In this document: piece by piece, positions 24,164 to 33,600 of the stretch
Layout: every line of letters starts with the position of its first letter
Numbering within the stretch: the first letter of the stretch is position 1
NCBI GenBank assembly: GCA_024330215.1
Contig: JANDLU010000019.1
Span: 1-49,205, forward strand
Reading direction: 5' to 3'
Source: Candidatus Gaiellasilicea maunaloa
GTDB taxonomy: Bacteria; Actinomycetota; Thermoleophilia; Gaiellales; Gaiellaceae
Length of the DNA: 49,205 nucleotides
The notes under the pieces: generated by a model
Told to the model about the DNA's origin: nothing
Databases searched by the model: none
Seen by the model: the letters and a program-made list of their open reading frames with translations, nothing else
Made by a program: the position numbers and the translations under genes

Positions 24164-25169
24164 TCGCGAGTCCCTGCTCCAGGTAGTCGGTGAGCGCCTT
24201 CAGCTGGCGCTCCTGCCAGTCCTTGCCGACGGGCGGCATCAGGCCGCGGCCGTTCCGGACGACGTTCTCGAGCGCGTTCGCGTCTTCGAGGAGGCTGTTA
24301 CCGGCGAGGCGCGGGCCGATGTCGCCTTCGCCTGCGAGCCCGTGGCACTTCGCGCAGGCGCCGGCATACGTCTCCTCTCCGAGCTTGGAGGTGCCGGCCT
24401 CCTGCGCACGGGCTTCCTCCGCGAGCCACGACTCGAACGCCTCCCGCGGCAGCGCCTCGACCTGCGCAGTCATCGCCGCGTGCTGGATCCCGCAGAACTC
24501 CGCGCACTGGCCGCGATAGACACCTGGGCCCTGCGCGCGGAACCACGTGTCGTGCGTCACGCCGGGGATCGCATCCAACTTGCCGCCGAGCGCCGGGATC
24601 CACCAGGAGTGAATCACCTCGAACGGCGCCGCCGTGATCTCGAGCCGGACGTTCTGGCCGACCGGCGCGCGCAGGTTGTCGACCGCGATCACGCCATTCG
24701 GATACGTGAAGTTCCAGTAGTAGCGATAGCCTTTCACCTGCACGTCGACGCGGCCGCCCGAGGCGTTTGCGCTCGGGATGTCCTGGATCCCCGGGAGCTT
24801 GTAGAAGACGAAGCCGCCGATCGCGAAGAGGATCACGGCCGGCAGGATCGTCCAGGCGATCTCGAGGTTCGTGTTCCCGTGAATCTGGGCGCCGTCCTCC
24901 GTGCGGGCCCGGCGCCGCCGGCGGTAGCGCACGATGAACCAGATCAGCGAGCCCTGGACGAGTACGAAGATGAAGCCGGTGAAGATCGAGACCCAGGCGT
25001 AGGTGTCCGCGATCCGCTCGGCGTTCGGCGAGGCGGCGTCCACCGGCGCGAAGCCGCCGTTCCCCGCCAGAGCGGTCCCGGAGAGCGCGCCACCAATCAC
25101 GAGCAGCGCGCTCAGTACTGCGAAGGCTGCTACTGCGAAAGCAAGGGGTCGACGCACGGCCGCAGGCAT
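24147..25169 (-). CDS. ctaC: Cytochrome c oxidase subunit II with fused cytochrome c (caa3 type)
   Basis: A 340-residue exported subunit. A signal-like helix (LAFAVAAFAVLSALLVIGG) is followed by two transmembrane helices (SIFTGFIFVLVQGSLIWFIV and ILPAVILFAIGGFVFY). The cupredoxin domain has the CuA site CAEFCGIQHAAM (CxxxCxxxHxxM). A C-terminal cytochrome c domain carries the haem site CAKCH and a distal methionine in GRGLMPPVG. The fused cytochrome makes this a caa3 oxidase. ATG start at 25169; only 3 bases separate it from the divergent start at 25173. Confidence 0.96.
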   Translation of the reverse strand: MPAAVRRPLAFAVAAFAVLSALLVIGGALSGTALAGNGGFAPVDAASPNAERIADTYAWVSIFTGFIFVLVQGSLIWFIVRYRRRRRARTEDGAQIHGNTNLEIAWTILPAVILFAIGGFVFYKLPGIQDIPSANASGGRVDVQVKGYRYYWNFTYPNGVIAVDNLRAPVGQNVRLEITAAPFEVIHSWWIPALGGKLDAIPGVTHDTWFRAQGPGVYRGQCAEFCGIQHAAMTAQVEALPREAFESWLAEEARAQEAGTSKLGEETYAGACAKCHGLAGEGDIGPRLAGNSLLEDANALENVVRNGRGLMPPVGKDWQERQLKALTDYLEQGLASGSQG

Positions 25170-25172
25170 TCT

Positions 25173-25475
25173 ATGGACGTGGCCGAGGCGGTGCGCAGCC
25201 GAACCCGCGTGGAGCTCCCGGCCGGAATCGGGCGTCCCTTCGAGGTCTACGTGAACGGGGTCGCGCAGGTCGAGGGGCGCGACTTCCGGGTCGTCGACCG
25301 GGCGCTGGAGTTCGAGCGGGAGCTGCTTCAGGAGGGCAAGCTCGGCTTCTGGCGCTGGGCTTCGCTCCTCTTCGGCGCCGCCGGCACCTACCGTCAGAAC
25401 GACCTCGTCGACGTGGTCTACGAGGCGGGCGGGCGCCGCACGGTCGCGAGCGGGCTCTTGCTCGAGACCGAGTAG
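25173..25475 (+). CDS. Conserved-looking 100-residue protein, unknown function
   Basis: A 100-residue protein (MDVAEAVRSRTRVELPAG). It appears beta-rich in the first half (RPFEVYVNGVAQVEGRDFRVVDRAL), followed by ERELLQEGKLGFWRWASLLFGAAGTYRQND and a short C-terminal beta region. There is no signal peptide or catalytic motif. No family is recognised, though codon use is typical of the neighbours. The ATG at 25173 would leave 3 bases to the ctaC start; GTG 25179 or a later GTG is an alternative. It is convergent with malQ (22-base gap). Confidence 0.7.
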   Translation: MDVAEAVRSRTRVELPAGIGRPFEVYVNGVAQVEGRDFRVVDRALEFERELLQEGKLGFWRWASLLFGAAGTYRQNDLVDVVYEAGGRRTVASGLLLETE

Positions 25476-25497
25476 CCGGCTCAATCGCGATGCGTTC

Positions 25498-26661
25498 TCA
25501 GGGCAGGCGGCCCGCAGCCTCCGTCGCGGCTCGCAGCTCGACGGCCAGCTCGAACGTGAGCTGATCCGGCTCGAGCCGCCAGCCCCAGTTTCCGAGCGCC
25601 TCGCCGGGTCGGTTCATCCGGCTCTCGCTGCCGAGGCCGAGCACGTCCTGGGCAGGGATCATGCAGAGCGCGGCCGGCGAGGAGAGCGCGAGCTCGAGCA
25701 AGCGGCGCTTGTTGCGCCTCGGGAAGTGGCCGCGCAGCGTCTCGGTGTCGTGCGTCGAGGTGTAGACGACCTGGTGCTCGCGATGGTTCTCGAGCCGGTG
25801 TGGGTTGTCGCGAGGCTCGTTGAAGGCCCAGAGGAGGACGACCATCCCCGGAAGCTCGAGCTCGTCGCGGAGCGCGTCCACGTCCGGCGTGATCAGGCCG
25901 AGATCCTCGGCGATCACGGGCAGCGGCCCGAGCTCGCGCTCGGCGGCCCGAAAGATCGCCTCGCCCGGGCCGGGGAGCCACTGGCCGTCGCGCGCGTCCA
26001 GCGAGCCCTCCGGGATCGCCCAGAATGCGACGAAGCCGCGGAAATGGTCGATCCGGGTCAGGTCGACGAGCTCGAATGTCCGGCGGAGCCGCTCGATCCA
26101 CCAGCGGTAGTTGTCGCACGCCACGGCGTCCCAGTCGAAGAGCGGATTCCCCCAGTGCTGTCCGAGGGGGCCGAGCTTGTCGGGCGGTGCGCCGGCGACG
26201 AGGCCCTCGAGGAAGAGCGCGGGATGCGAGCGATGGTCGACGCTGTCCCACGCCACGTAGATCGGGACGTCGCCGATCAACCGGACACCGCCCGCCCGGG
26301 CGTAGTCGCGAAGCGCCGTCCACTCGCGCTCGAAGCGCACCTGGTCGGCCAGGTCGTTGCCCGCCTCCTCCCAGTCTCCCGCCCAGTAGCCGTGACGCGT
26401 ACGGAACGAAGCGACGTCGCGGTTCGAGACCGGCGCGTACGGCTCTGCCAGGAAGCCGCTCCAGGCGGCGAAGGCCGAAGCGGAGGCGTAGGGCGAGCCG
26501 ACGTCGTCGGGCGGGCCAAGCGGCAGCACCTGCCACCAGCTCTGACCGGCGGCCTCGAGCCAGTCGACGAAGACGTACGCGCTCGCGCCGAGCCTCCCGT
26601 CCGGGAGCGAGGTTGGATGCAGCACGATGCCGCTCGATCGGGGAAGCTGCACCGTCCGCAC
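25498..26661 (-). CDS. malQ: 4-alpha-glucanotransferase (amylomaltase), compact
   Basis: A 387-residue GH77 enzyme moving maltosyl or longer alpha-1,4-glucan units between chains. The family fingerprints are SSGIVLHPTSLPDGRLG, SWWQVLPLGPPDDVGSPYAS, nucleophile region LTRIDHFRGF, general acid ELGPLPVIAEDLG, and YTSTHDTETLRGHF. It is ~100 residues shorter than typical MalQ, with the core motifs intact. GTG start at 26661; a second GTG lies three codons in. It is divergent from glgE with 37 bases between, so shared control of malQ and the glgE operon is likely. Confidence 0.94.
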   Translation of the reverse strand: MRTVQLPRSSGIVLHPTSLPDGRLGASAYVFVDWLEAAGQSWWQVLPLGPPDDVGSPYASASAFAAWSGFLAEPYAPVSNRDVASFRTRHGYWAGDWEEAGNDLADQVRFEREWTALRDYARAGGVRLIGDVPIYVAWDSVDHRSHPALFLEGLVAGAPPDKLGPLGQHWGNPLFDWDAVACDNYRWWIERLRRTFELVDLTRIDHFRGFVAFWAIPEGSLDARDGQWLPGPGEAIFRAAERELGPLPVIAEDLGLITPDVDALRDELELPGMVVLLWAFNEPRDNPHRLENHREHQVVYTSTHDTETLRGHFPRRNKRRLLELALSSPAALCMIPAQDVLGLGSESRMNRPGEALGNWGWRLEPDQLTFELAVELRAATEAAGRLP

Positions 26662-26698
26662 TGTTTACCGTTTCGCCAGCGTCGAAAGTCTCGGAACC

Positions 26699-28510
26699 GT
26701 GCCCTCGAAATCGTCCAAGCAGCCGCCCCCGCGGATCCAGATCCAGGACGTCCAGCCGCAGGTCGATTGCGGTCGGTATCCGGCGAAGAGCTGCTTGGGA
26801 GATCGAGTAGGGATCACGGCGACCATCTTCAAGGACGGTCACGACGTGCTGCGCGCGGTGGTGCGCTACCGACCGGCCGGCACTCGCAAGTGGCTGGAGC
26901 GACCGTTGCAGGCGCTTGGGAACGATCGCTGGGCCGGTGAGTTCGAGGCGAGCGAGCTCGGGCTCTGGCAGTTCACTGTCGAGGCGTGGGCGGACCGGTA
27001 CGCGAGCTTCCTCGACGAGCTCGACCGGAAGCTCGAGGCCGGGCAGCTCGACCTCGCGAGCGAGCTCTCCGAGGGAGCGGTGCTCTTCGGGGGCGGCGAG
27101 CTCGCGGACTGGCGCGAGGCCGCGGCCGACCTGGGAGCGAAGGAACGGCACGGGAAGGGCTCGCTGGGCGCGCCGCTCGAGGTCGACGTCGAGCGCGAGC
27201 GCGCCCGGTTCGGCTCCTGGTATGAGCTCTTCCCCCGCTCGTGGGGCGGGTTCCGGGGGGTCGCCGCGGTGCTCCCCGACCTCGCGAAGCTCGGCTTCGA
27301 CGTCGTCTATCTCCCGCCGGTGCACCCGATCGGGACGACGAACCGCAAGGGGCGCAATAACGCGCTCGTCGCGGCAGAGGGAGATCCAGGAAGCCCCTGG
27401 GCGATCGGCGGTCCGAAGGGTGGCCACGAGGCGATCCATCCGGCGCTCGGCACCTGGAAGGACTTCGACGCAATGGTCGAGGCGGGGCGGAAGGTCGGGG
27501 TCGAGATCGCCCTCGACCTCGCGATCCAGTGCTCACCCGACCATCCCTGGCTCGTGGAGCATCCGGAGTGGTTCAACCGGCGGCCTGACGGGACGCTCAA
27601 GTACGCCGAGAACCCGCCCAAGCGCTATCAGGACATCTACAACGTCAACTTCGACTCTGAGGACTGGCGCACGCTCTGGGATCAGCTCCGGACGATCGTG
27701 CTCGGCTGGTGCGAGCGCGGTGTCCGCGTCTTCCGCGTCGACAACCCGCACACGAAGTCGGTCGGCTTCTGGGAGTGGTTGATCCGGGAGGTGCGCGCCG
27801 AGTTTCCGGACGCGATCTTCCTCTCGGAGGCGTTTACCCGGCCCGCGATGATGACGACGCTCGCCAAGGTCGGGTTTGGCCAGTCGTATACCTACTTCAC
27901 CTGGAAGAACACGAAGGCCGAGCTCGTCGAGCTCGTCGAGCTGCTCGTCGGCTGGGCGCCGTACTACCGGCCGAACTTCTTCGTCAACACGCAGGACATC
28001 CTCCACGAGTACCTTCAGCTCGGAGGCCCGCCGGCCTTCGCGGCGCGGCTCGTGCTCGCGTCGACTTTGTCGCCGACCTACGGGATCTACTCCGGCTTCG
28101 AGAGCTTCGAGAACGTGCCGCTGCGCGCGGGCAGCGAGGAGTACCTCGACTCGGAGAAGTACGAGGTGAGGCAGCGCAAGCTGGACGGACCGCTGCTCCC
28201 GCTCGTCCAGCGGCTGAACGAGATCAGGCGCGCCGAGCCGGCGTTGCAGCGGTTCGAGAACGTGCGTCTCCTCGAGACGCACGGCGAGCACCTGCTCGCT
28301 TACGTGAAGGGACGCGAGCTCGTCGTCGTCGTGAACCTCGATCCGCTCGTACCGCGAGAGGACGTCGTCGTGGTGCCGCCCGAGCTCGGGCTGCCGCCGG
28401 AGTTTCCGGTGACCGACCTGCTCTCGGGCGAGCGCTACCGCTGGCGCCTCGGCCGCAACTACGTCGGCCTGGCACCCGGCCAGAGCCACGTGCTGAAGGT
28501 CGGCAGATGA
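26699..28510 (+). CDS. glgE: Alpha-1,4-glucan:maltose-1-phosphate maltosyltransferase
   Basis: A 603-residue GH13_3 enzyme extending alpha-1,4-glucans with maltose units from maltose 1-phosphate. It has an N-terminal beta domain ([28 protein letters not shown]), then a coiled segment and the catalytic barrel: [19 protein letters not shown], nucleophile [20 protein letters not shown], general acid [13 protein letters not shown], and [11 protein letters not shown]. The start is the GTG at 26699 ([10 protein letters not shown] follows); codons further upstream are antisense to malQ. It is the first gene of glgE-treS-mak-glgB, whose products feed maltose 1-phosphate to it. Confidence 0.95.
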   Translation: MPSKSSKQPPPRIQIQDVQPQVDCGRYPAKSCLGDRVGITATIFKDGHDVLRAVVRYRPAGTRKWLERPLQALGNDRWAGEFEASELGLWQFTVEAWADRYASFLDELDRKLEAGQLDLASELSEGAVLFGGGELADWREAAADLGAKERHGKGSLGAPLEVDVERERARFGSWYELFPRSWGGFRGVAAVLPDLAKLGFDVVYLPPVHPIGTTNRKGRNNALVAAEGDPGSPWAIGGPKGGHEAIHPALGTWKDFDAMVEAGRKVGVEIALDLAIQCSPDHPWLVEHPEWFNRRPDGTLKYAENPPKRYQDIYNVNFDSEDWRTLWDQLRTIVLGWCERGVRVFRVDNPHTKSVGFWEWLIREVRAEFPDAIFLSEAFTRPAMMTTLAKVGFGQSYTYFTWKNTKAELVELVELLVGWAPYYRPNFFVNTQDILHEYLQLGGPPAFAARLVLASTLSPTYGIYSGFESFENVPLRAGSEEYLDSEKYEVRQRKLDGPLLPLVQRLNEIRRAEPALQRFENVRLLETHGEHLLAYVKGRELVVVVNLDPLVPREDVVVVPPELGLPPEFPVTDLLSGERYRWRLGRNYVGLAPGQSHVLKVGR

Positions 28511-28554
28511 GCGCGCGTGCAGGCTCTTATCGTTCGCGAATCCGACTTCGTCTC

Positions 28555-28623
28555 AGAGACGGTGCCAGACACGGTGCCAGAGACGGTGCCTGAGACGGTG
28601 TCAGAGACGAGGGCCCGTGTCTG
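28555..28623 (+). repeat. Repeat family B, copy 2, running into the treS start
   Basis: Twelve-base units in tandem: AGAGACGGTGCC (28555), AGACACGGTGCC (28567), AGAGACGGTGCC (28579), TGAGACGGTGTC (28591) and a degenerate AGAGACGAGGGC (28603). They are followed by CCGTGTCTG (28615-28623), which can pair with CAGACACGG at 28566-28574. The treS start codon GTG (28617-28619) lies inside the final CCGTGTCTG. Folding of this region could hide the treS start. Confidence 0.82.
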
Positions 28624-30290
28624 AGCCCGGCAACTGGTTCGAGCAGAACCCGCTCTGGTTCAAGACGGCCGTCTTCTACGAGATCCACACGCGCGCGTTC
28701 TTCGACGGGGACGACGACGGCTCGGGCGACTTCCGCGGCCTCCAGCAGAAGCTCGACTACCTCCAGTGGCTCGGGATCGACTGCATCTGGCTGCTCCCGT
28801 TCTATCCCTCGCCGCTCCGCGACGGCGGCTACGACATCGCCGACTTCTACGGGATCAACCCGGACTACGGCACCGTCGAGGACTTCCGCGGCTTCATCGA
28901 GGCCGCCCACGAGCGCGGGATCCGCGTGATCGTCGACCTCGTGATGAACCACACCTCCGCCGACCACGCCTGGTTCCAGGAGTCGCGCTCGGATCCGACC
29001 GGCCCGAAGGCCGACTGGTACGTCTGGTCGGACACGAATGACCGCTACCTCGACGCACGGATCATCTTCGTCGACACCGAGACGTCCAACTGGACGTTCG
29101 ACCCCGTCCGCGGCCAGTACTACTGGCACCGCTTCTTCAATCACCAGCCGGATCTCAACTACGAGAGCCCGGAGGTGCAGGAGGCGATGCTCGAGGTGCT
29201 CCGCTTCTGGCTCGACCTCGGGCTCGACGGCTTCCGCCTCGACGCCGTCCCGTACCTCTTCGAGGAGGAAGGGACGAACTGCGAGAACCTGCCGCGGACA
29301 CACGAGTACCTGAAGCGCGTCCGCGCCGAGGTCGACGCACGCTTCCCGGACCGCGTCCTCCTGGCCGAGGCGAACCAGTGGCCGGAGGACGTCGTCGCCT
29401 ACTTCGGCGCGGGCGACGGCGACGAGTGCCACATGGCTTTCCACTTCCCGGTGATGCCGCGCATGTTCATGGCGCTCCGCCGCGAGGAGGCGCTGCCGAT
29501 GATCGAGATCCTCGAGCGGACGCCCGCGATCCCGAGCTCGGCCCAGTGGGGGCTCTTTCTCCGCAATCACGACGAGCTGACGCTCGAGATGGTCACGGAC
29601 GAGGAGCGCGACTACATGTACGCCGAGTACGCGAAGGATCCGCGGATGAAGCTCAATCTCGGGATCCGCCGCCGCCTCGCGCCTCTCCTCGACAACGGCC
29701 GCGACGAGATCGAGCTGATGCACGCGATCCTCTTCTCGCTCCCGGGTTCGCCCGTGCTCTATTACGGGGACGAGATCGCGATGGGGGACAACGTCTACCT
29801 GGGCGATCGCGACGGCGTCCGGACGCCGATGCAGTGGACGGGCGACCGGAACGGCGGCTTCTCGCGCGCCGACTTCGCCCAGCAATTCCTGCCGCCGCTG
29901 ATGGATCCGGTGTATGGCTTCCAATCCGTGAACGTGGAGGCGCAGCTGCGCACCCCAACCTCGCTCCTCCGCTGGCTGCGCCGCTTCATCGAGCTGCGCA
30001 AGCAGCACCCGGTCTTCGGCCTCGGCGACGTGCATGTGCTCCGGCCGGACAACCCGAAGATCTTCGCCCACATCCGCTCGTTCTCGGAGGACATCATCCT
30101 GTGCGTCCACAACCTGGCGCGGACGGCTCAGGCGGTCGAGCTCGACCTCTCGTCCTTCTCCGGGCGCGTCCCGGTGGAGCTGCTCGGCAACACGGAGTTC
30201 CCCAGGATCGGCGAGTTGCCGTACCTGCTCACGCTCGGCCCGCGCGGCTTCTTCTGGTTCCAGCTTCAGGACCCTGCCGATGAGCACTGA
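28617..30290 (+). CDS. treS: Trehalose synthase / maltose glucosylmutase
   Basis: A 557-residue GH13_16 enzyme interconverting trehalose and maltose. The barrel motifs are clear: [20 protein letters not shown] near the start, [18 protein letters not shown], nucleophile [19 protein letters not shown], general acid [12 protein letters not shown], and [12 protein letters not shown]. It carries no fused maltokinase domain; the kinase is the next gene, 3 bases after the stop. The GTG start lies inside a copy of repeat family B, with GAGGG just upstream as the only ribosome-site candidate. Confidence 0.96.
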   Translation: MSEPGNWFEQNPLWFKTAVFYEIHTRAFFDGDDDGSGDFRGLQQKLDYLQWLGIDCIWLLPFYPSPLRDGGYDIADFYGINPDYGTVEDFRGFIEAAHERGIRVIVDLVMNHTSADHAWFQESRSDPTGPKADWYVWSDTNDRYLDARIIFVDTETSNWTFDPVRGQYYWHRFFNHQPDLNYESPEVQEAMLEVLRFWLDLGLDGFRLDAVPYLFEEEGTNCENLPRTHEYLKRVRAEVDARFPDRVLLAEANQWPEDVVAYFGAGDGDECHMAFHFPVMPRMFMALRREEALPMIEILERTPAIPSSAQWGLFLRNHDELTLEMVTDEERDYMYAEYAKDPRMKLNLGIRRRLAPLLDNGRDEIELMHAILFSLPGSPVLYYGDEIAMGDNVYLGDRDGVRTPMQWTGDRNGGFSRADFAQQFLPPLMDPVYGFQSVNVEAQLRTPTSLLRWLRRFIELRKQHPVFGLGDVHVLRPDNPKIFAHIRSFSEDIILCVHNLARTAQAVELDLSSFSGRVPVELLGNTEFPRIGELPYLLTLGPRGFFWFQLQDPADEH

Positions 30291-30293
30291 CCG

Positions 30294-31706
30294 ATGAGTG
30301 CCGACCTGCGCGCGAAGATCGAGACTGGCAACCTGCGCTTCCTCGACGGACTCGTCCTCCTCGGCACGATCGCCTCGCAGCGCTGGTTCGGCGGCAAGTC
30401 GCGCGACGTGCTCGACGCGCGCGTCCTCGATGCGGGGATCGCACCGGGCGGCCCGCCGATCCTGGCTTTCGGGATCGTGGAGGTGCGGTACGGCCTGCAG
30501 AGCCACGACCTCTATCACCTGCCGCTCGGCTTCCGGCCGGCCGACGAGGGCTGGGACGAGTCCGTGATCGTCGAGGTCGACGGCTGGACGGTGTACGACG
30601 CGATCGCCGACCCCGCGCTCGTACGCGAGCTCGTCGGCCTGATGCGATCCGGCGCGACGCTGCGGTTGGACGACGCCGCGATCGTCTTCTGGGGCGCCGA
30701 CGGCCTCTCCGACCGCGCCGGCGAGCTTCGCTCGATCCGGCCGATGGGCGGGGAGCAGTCGAACAGCTCGGTCGTGCTGGACGAGACGCTCGCGCTCAAG
30801 CTCTATCGCCGCCTCGAGCCGGGTGTGAATCCGGAGCTCGAGCTGCTCCGCTTCCTCACCGAGCGCGGGTTCGAGCACATCGCCGCGCTCGAGGGATACG
30901 CGGCCTACGAGGGCCGGCCGCTCGAGACGACTCTGGCGCTCCTCCAGCGCTTCGTGCCCTCGCACGGCGATGGCTGGAAGCTGGCGCTCGACACGATCGC
31001 CTCGGAACCGGAATGGCTGCCGGCGCACGCGCGCCGGCTCGGCGAGGTGACGGCGCGGCTGCACAATGCCCTCGGCTCGGACCCGAACGATCCGCACTTC
31101 GCTCCCGAGGAGCCGAGCTCGGAGGGCCTCGCTCTGCTCTCCGCCTCGATCGACGAGGAGATCGAGGGCGTCTTCGCGACCCTCCCGGAGCTCGACGCGC
31201 TCGCGCCGCTCGCCGGACGCGGCGAGGAGGTGCGCGACCGGCTGCGGCTGCTCACGCACATCGGCAACGTCGGCAAGGTGATCCGCCACCACGGCGACTT
31301 CCACCTCGGCCAGGCGCTCTGGACGAGGGAGGACGACTGGCTGATCCTCGACTTCGAGGGCGAGCCTGCCCGGAGCGTGCCCGACCGCCGCCGCAAGCGC
31401 TCGCCGCTGCGCGACGTCGCCGGGATACTGCGCTCGTTCGCCTACGCCGCGTCCGCGTCGCAGCTGCAGCGAGGGGTCGCGCCGCCGCCCCGCTGGGAGG
31501 AGGAGTGCCGCGCGGGCTTCCTCGACGGCTATCTCGCGACCGCCGAGGCCACGCTGCTCCCGGCTGGCGAGCAGGGGATCGAGCGGTTGCTGACCGTCTT
31601 CGAGCTGGAGAAGGCCGTCTACGAGCTCCGCTACGAGCTGAACAACCGCCCCGACTGGGTCGGCATCCCCGTTGCCGGGATCCTGCGGCTGTTGGAGGCC
31701 GAGTGA
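30294..31706 (+). CDS. mak: Maltokinase
   Basis: A 470-residue kinase of the aminoglycoside-phosphotransferase fold that makes maltose 1-phosphate from maltose and ATP, the donor for GlgE. It has the N-terminal cap typical of Mak/Pep2 (RFLDGLVLLGTIASQRWFGGKSR), the SIRPMGGEQSNSSVVLDE ATP loop, and the catalytic loop VIRHHGDFHLGQALWT with downstream DWLILDFEGEPA for metal binding. Start ATG at 30294; its end overlaps the glgB start (GTGA). Substrate assignment rests on the motifs plus the TreS-GlgE context. Confidence 0.93.
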   Translation: MSADLRAKIETGNLRFLDGLVLLGTIASQRWFGGKSRDVLDARVLDAGIAPGGPPILAFGIVEVRYGLQSHDLYHLPLGFRPADEGWDESVIVEVDGWTVYDAIADPALVRELVGLMRSGATLRLDDAAIVFWGADGLSDRAGELRSIRPMGGEQSNSSVVLDETLALKLYRRLEPGVNPELELLRFLTERGFEHIAALEGYAAYEGRPLETTLALLQRFVPSHGDGWKLALDTIASEPEWLPAHARRLGEVTARLHNALGSDPNDPHFAPEEPSSEGLALLSASIDEEIEGVFATLPELDALAPLAGRGEEVRDRLRLLTHIGNVGKVIRHHGDFHLGQALWTREDDWLILDFEGEPARSVPDRRRKRSPLRDVAGILRSFAYAASASQLQRGVAPPPRWEEECRAGFLDGYLATAEATLLPAGEQGIERLLTVFELEKAVYELRYELNNRPDWVGIPVAGILRLLEAE

Positions 31707-33577
31707 ACACGAAGCTCGGGGATCTCGACCTCCATCTCGCGGGCGAAGGTCGACACGAGCGGATCTACGAGCGGCTGGGAGCCCACGTGACCGCCGACGG
31801 AGTCTCCTTCGCCGTCTGGGCTCCGAACGCCCGCAACGTCGCCGTCGTCGGCGACTGGAACGGCTGGGACGGCAGCGTCGATCCGCTCGAGCCGGCGGGT
31901 ACGTCGGGGATCTGGCACGCGCTCGTACGCGGCGCGGCCGAGGGCTCGACGTACAAGCTCGAGGTGGTGGGCGCGGACGGGGTCAGGCGCTTGAAGGCAG
32001 ATCCATTCGCGACCGCTGCCGAGGTGCCGCCCCAGTCGGCGTCCGTCGTCTTCACGTCCAGCCACGAATGGGGCGATGCGGCCTGGCTCGAGGCACGCCG
32101 CGGCGCCGATCCGCTGCGGCGGCCGATGTCGATCTACGAGGTTCACGCCGGCTCGTGGCGCCTCGGGCTCGGCTGGCAGCAGCTCGCGGAGCAGCTCGTC
32201 GCCTACGCCGCGGAGCTCGAGTTCACCCACGTCGAGCTGCTGCCGGTGATGCACCACCCATTCTCAGGGTCGTGGGGCTACCAGGTGACGGGCTTCTACG
32301 CGACGGAGTCGACGCTCGGCTCGCCGGACGACTTTCGCGCGTTCGTCGACGCGATGCACCAGGCTGGGATCGGGGTCATCCTCGACTGGGTACCGGCGCA
32401 CTTTCCGCGGGACGAGTTCGCGCTCGCGCAGTTCGACGGCACGGCCCTCTACGAGCACGCCGACCCGCGGCGCGGCGCGCATCCCGACTGGGGTACGCTC
32501 GTCTTCAACCTCGGCCGGAACGAGGTGCGGAACTTCCTGCTCGCGAACGCCCTCTACTGGGTGCGTGAGTTCCACGCGGACGGGCTGCGCGTCGACGCCG
32601 TCGCTTCGATGCTCTACCTCGACTACTCCCGCAAGCCTGGCGAGTGGGTGCCGAACGCGTTCGGTGGACGCGAGGATCTCGAGGCCGTCTCGTTCCTGAA
32701 GGAGCTGAACGAGGTGCTGCACGAGCGCGAACCGGGCGTCGTCTCGATCGCGGAGGAGTCGACTGCGTGGCCCGGTGTCTCGCGACCGACCTACCTCGGC
32801 GGCCTCGGTTTCGGCTTCAAGTGGAACATGGGCTGGATGCACGACACGCTCGAGTACTTCACGAAGGACTCGATCCACCGGCGCTTCCATCACCACGAGT
32901 TGACGTTCTCGCTGGTTTACGCGTGGAACGAGAACTTCGTGCTGCCGCTCTCGCACGACGAGGTCGTGCACGGAAAGCGCTCGCTGCTCGGGAAGCTGCC
33001 CGGCGATCGCTGGCAGCAACTCGCGAACCTGCGCGCGCTCTACGGCTACATGTGGGCGCATCCGGGCAAGCAGCTGCTTTTCATGGGATGCGAGCTCGCG
33101 CAGGAGCGTGAGTGGAGCGAGCCGGCGAGATCGCTCGACTGGCACCTGCTCGCCGATCCCGATCACGCGGGTATCCAGACGCTCGTTCGCGATTTGAACC
33201 GCGCTTACAAGGCCGAGCCGGCGCTCTGGGAGGTCGACTTCTCGCACGAGGGCTTTCGCTGGCTCGAGCCGAACGCGGCCGGCGAGAACGTGCTCGCATT
33301 CGCGCGCGTTTCGGGAGAGAGTCGCTGGCTCGTCTGCGTCTGCAATCTCTCGCCCGTCGTGCGGGAGGAGTGGCGGCTCGGGCTTCCCGTCGCGGGCCGC
33401 TGGTGCGAGGTGCTGAACACGGACTCGCGCTTCTACGGCGGCTCGGATGTCGGTAACGGCTGGGGGCTCGAGACGGAGGAGGTTGCGTGCCACGAGCAGG
33501 AGCAGTCGGTGCTCCTGACGCTCCCCCCGCTCGCGACGATCTGGCTCGTGCCGGACGTAGCGGAAGAACGGACTTAG
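31703..33577 (+). CDS. glgB: 1,4-alpha-glucan branching enzyme
   Basis: A 624-residue GH13_9 enzyme creating alpha-1,6 branches. It starts almost directly with the CBM48 domain (GVSFAVWAPNARNVAVVGDWNGWDG), so the extra N1 domain of longer branching enzymes is absent. The barrel shows ELLPVMHHPFSGSWGYQVTGFYA, ILDWVPAHFPRDE, nucleophile FHADGLRVDAVASMLYLDYSR, general acid VVSIAEESTAWPGVS and LPLSHDEVVHGKRSL. Start GTG 31703 overlaps the mak stop. Its stop codon lies in a perfect family D hairpin shared with the next start. Confidence 0.96.
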   Translation: MNTKLGDLDLHLAGEGRHERIYERLGAHVTADGVSFAVWAPNARNVAVVGDWNGWDGSVDPLEPAGTSGIWHALVRGAAEGSTYKLEVVGADGVRRLKADPFATAAEVPPQSASVVFTSSHEWGDAAWLEARRGADPLRRPMSIYEVHAGSWRLGLGWQQLAEQLVAYAAELEFTHVELLPVMHHPFSGSWGYQVTGFYATESTLGSPDDFRAFVDAMHQAGIGVILDWVPAHFPRDEFALAQFDGTALYEHADPRRGAHPDWGTLVFNLGRNEVRNFLLANALYWVREFHADGLRVDAVASMLYLDYSRKPGEWVPNAFGGREDLEAVSFLKELNEVLHEREPGVVSIAEESTAWPGVSRPTYLGGLGFGFKWNMGWMHDTLEYFTKDSIHRRFHHHELTFSLVYAWNENFVLPLSHDEVVHGKRSLLGKLPGDRWQQLANLRALYGYMWAHPGKQLLFMGCELAQEREWSEPARSLDWHLLADPDHAGIQTLVRDLNRAYKAEPALWEVDFSHEGFRWLEPNAAGENVLAFARVSGESRWLVCVCNLSPVVREEWRLGLPVAGRWCEVLNTDSRFYGGSDVGNGWGLETEEVACHEQEQSVLLTLPPLATIWLVPDVAEERT

Positions 33578-33600
33578 TGTTGTTTCAACACTAAGTCCGT
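33568..33600. repeat. Repeat family D, locus 2: 15-bp perfect hairpin over a stop/start junction
   Basis: ACGGACTTAGTGTTG (33568-33582) pairs perfectly with CAACACTAAGTCCGT (33586-33600), loop TTT. The glgB stop TAG (33575-33577) lies in the left arm, and the GTG start of the next gene (33599-33601) begins in the last bases of the right arm. It could end or attenuate the glgE operon transcript and limit translation of the next gene; no T-run follows the stem. Confidence 0.85.

Noticed and set aside
22256-24193. A 645-codon plus-strand frame opposite ctaB and ctaD.
   Set aside because: Antisense shadow, extremely rich in Glu/Asp/Arg with no fold signal.
28555-28614. Regular repeats that might be a CRISPR array.
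   Set aside because: Units are 12 bases without spacers and there are no cas genes in the window.
28527-31304. A 925-codon open frame on the minus strand opposite treS and mak.
   Set aside because: Antisense shadow of high-GC genes; composition is Arg/Glu/Val-rich with no domain motifs, while the plus strand has full catalytic signatures.
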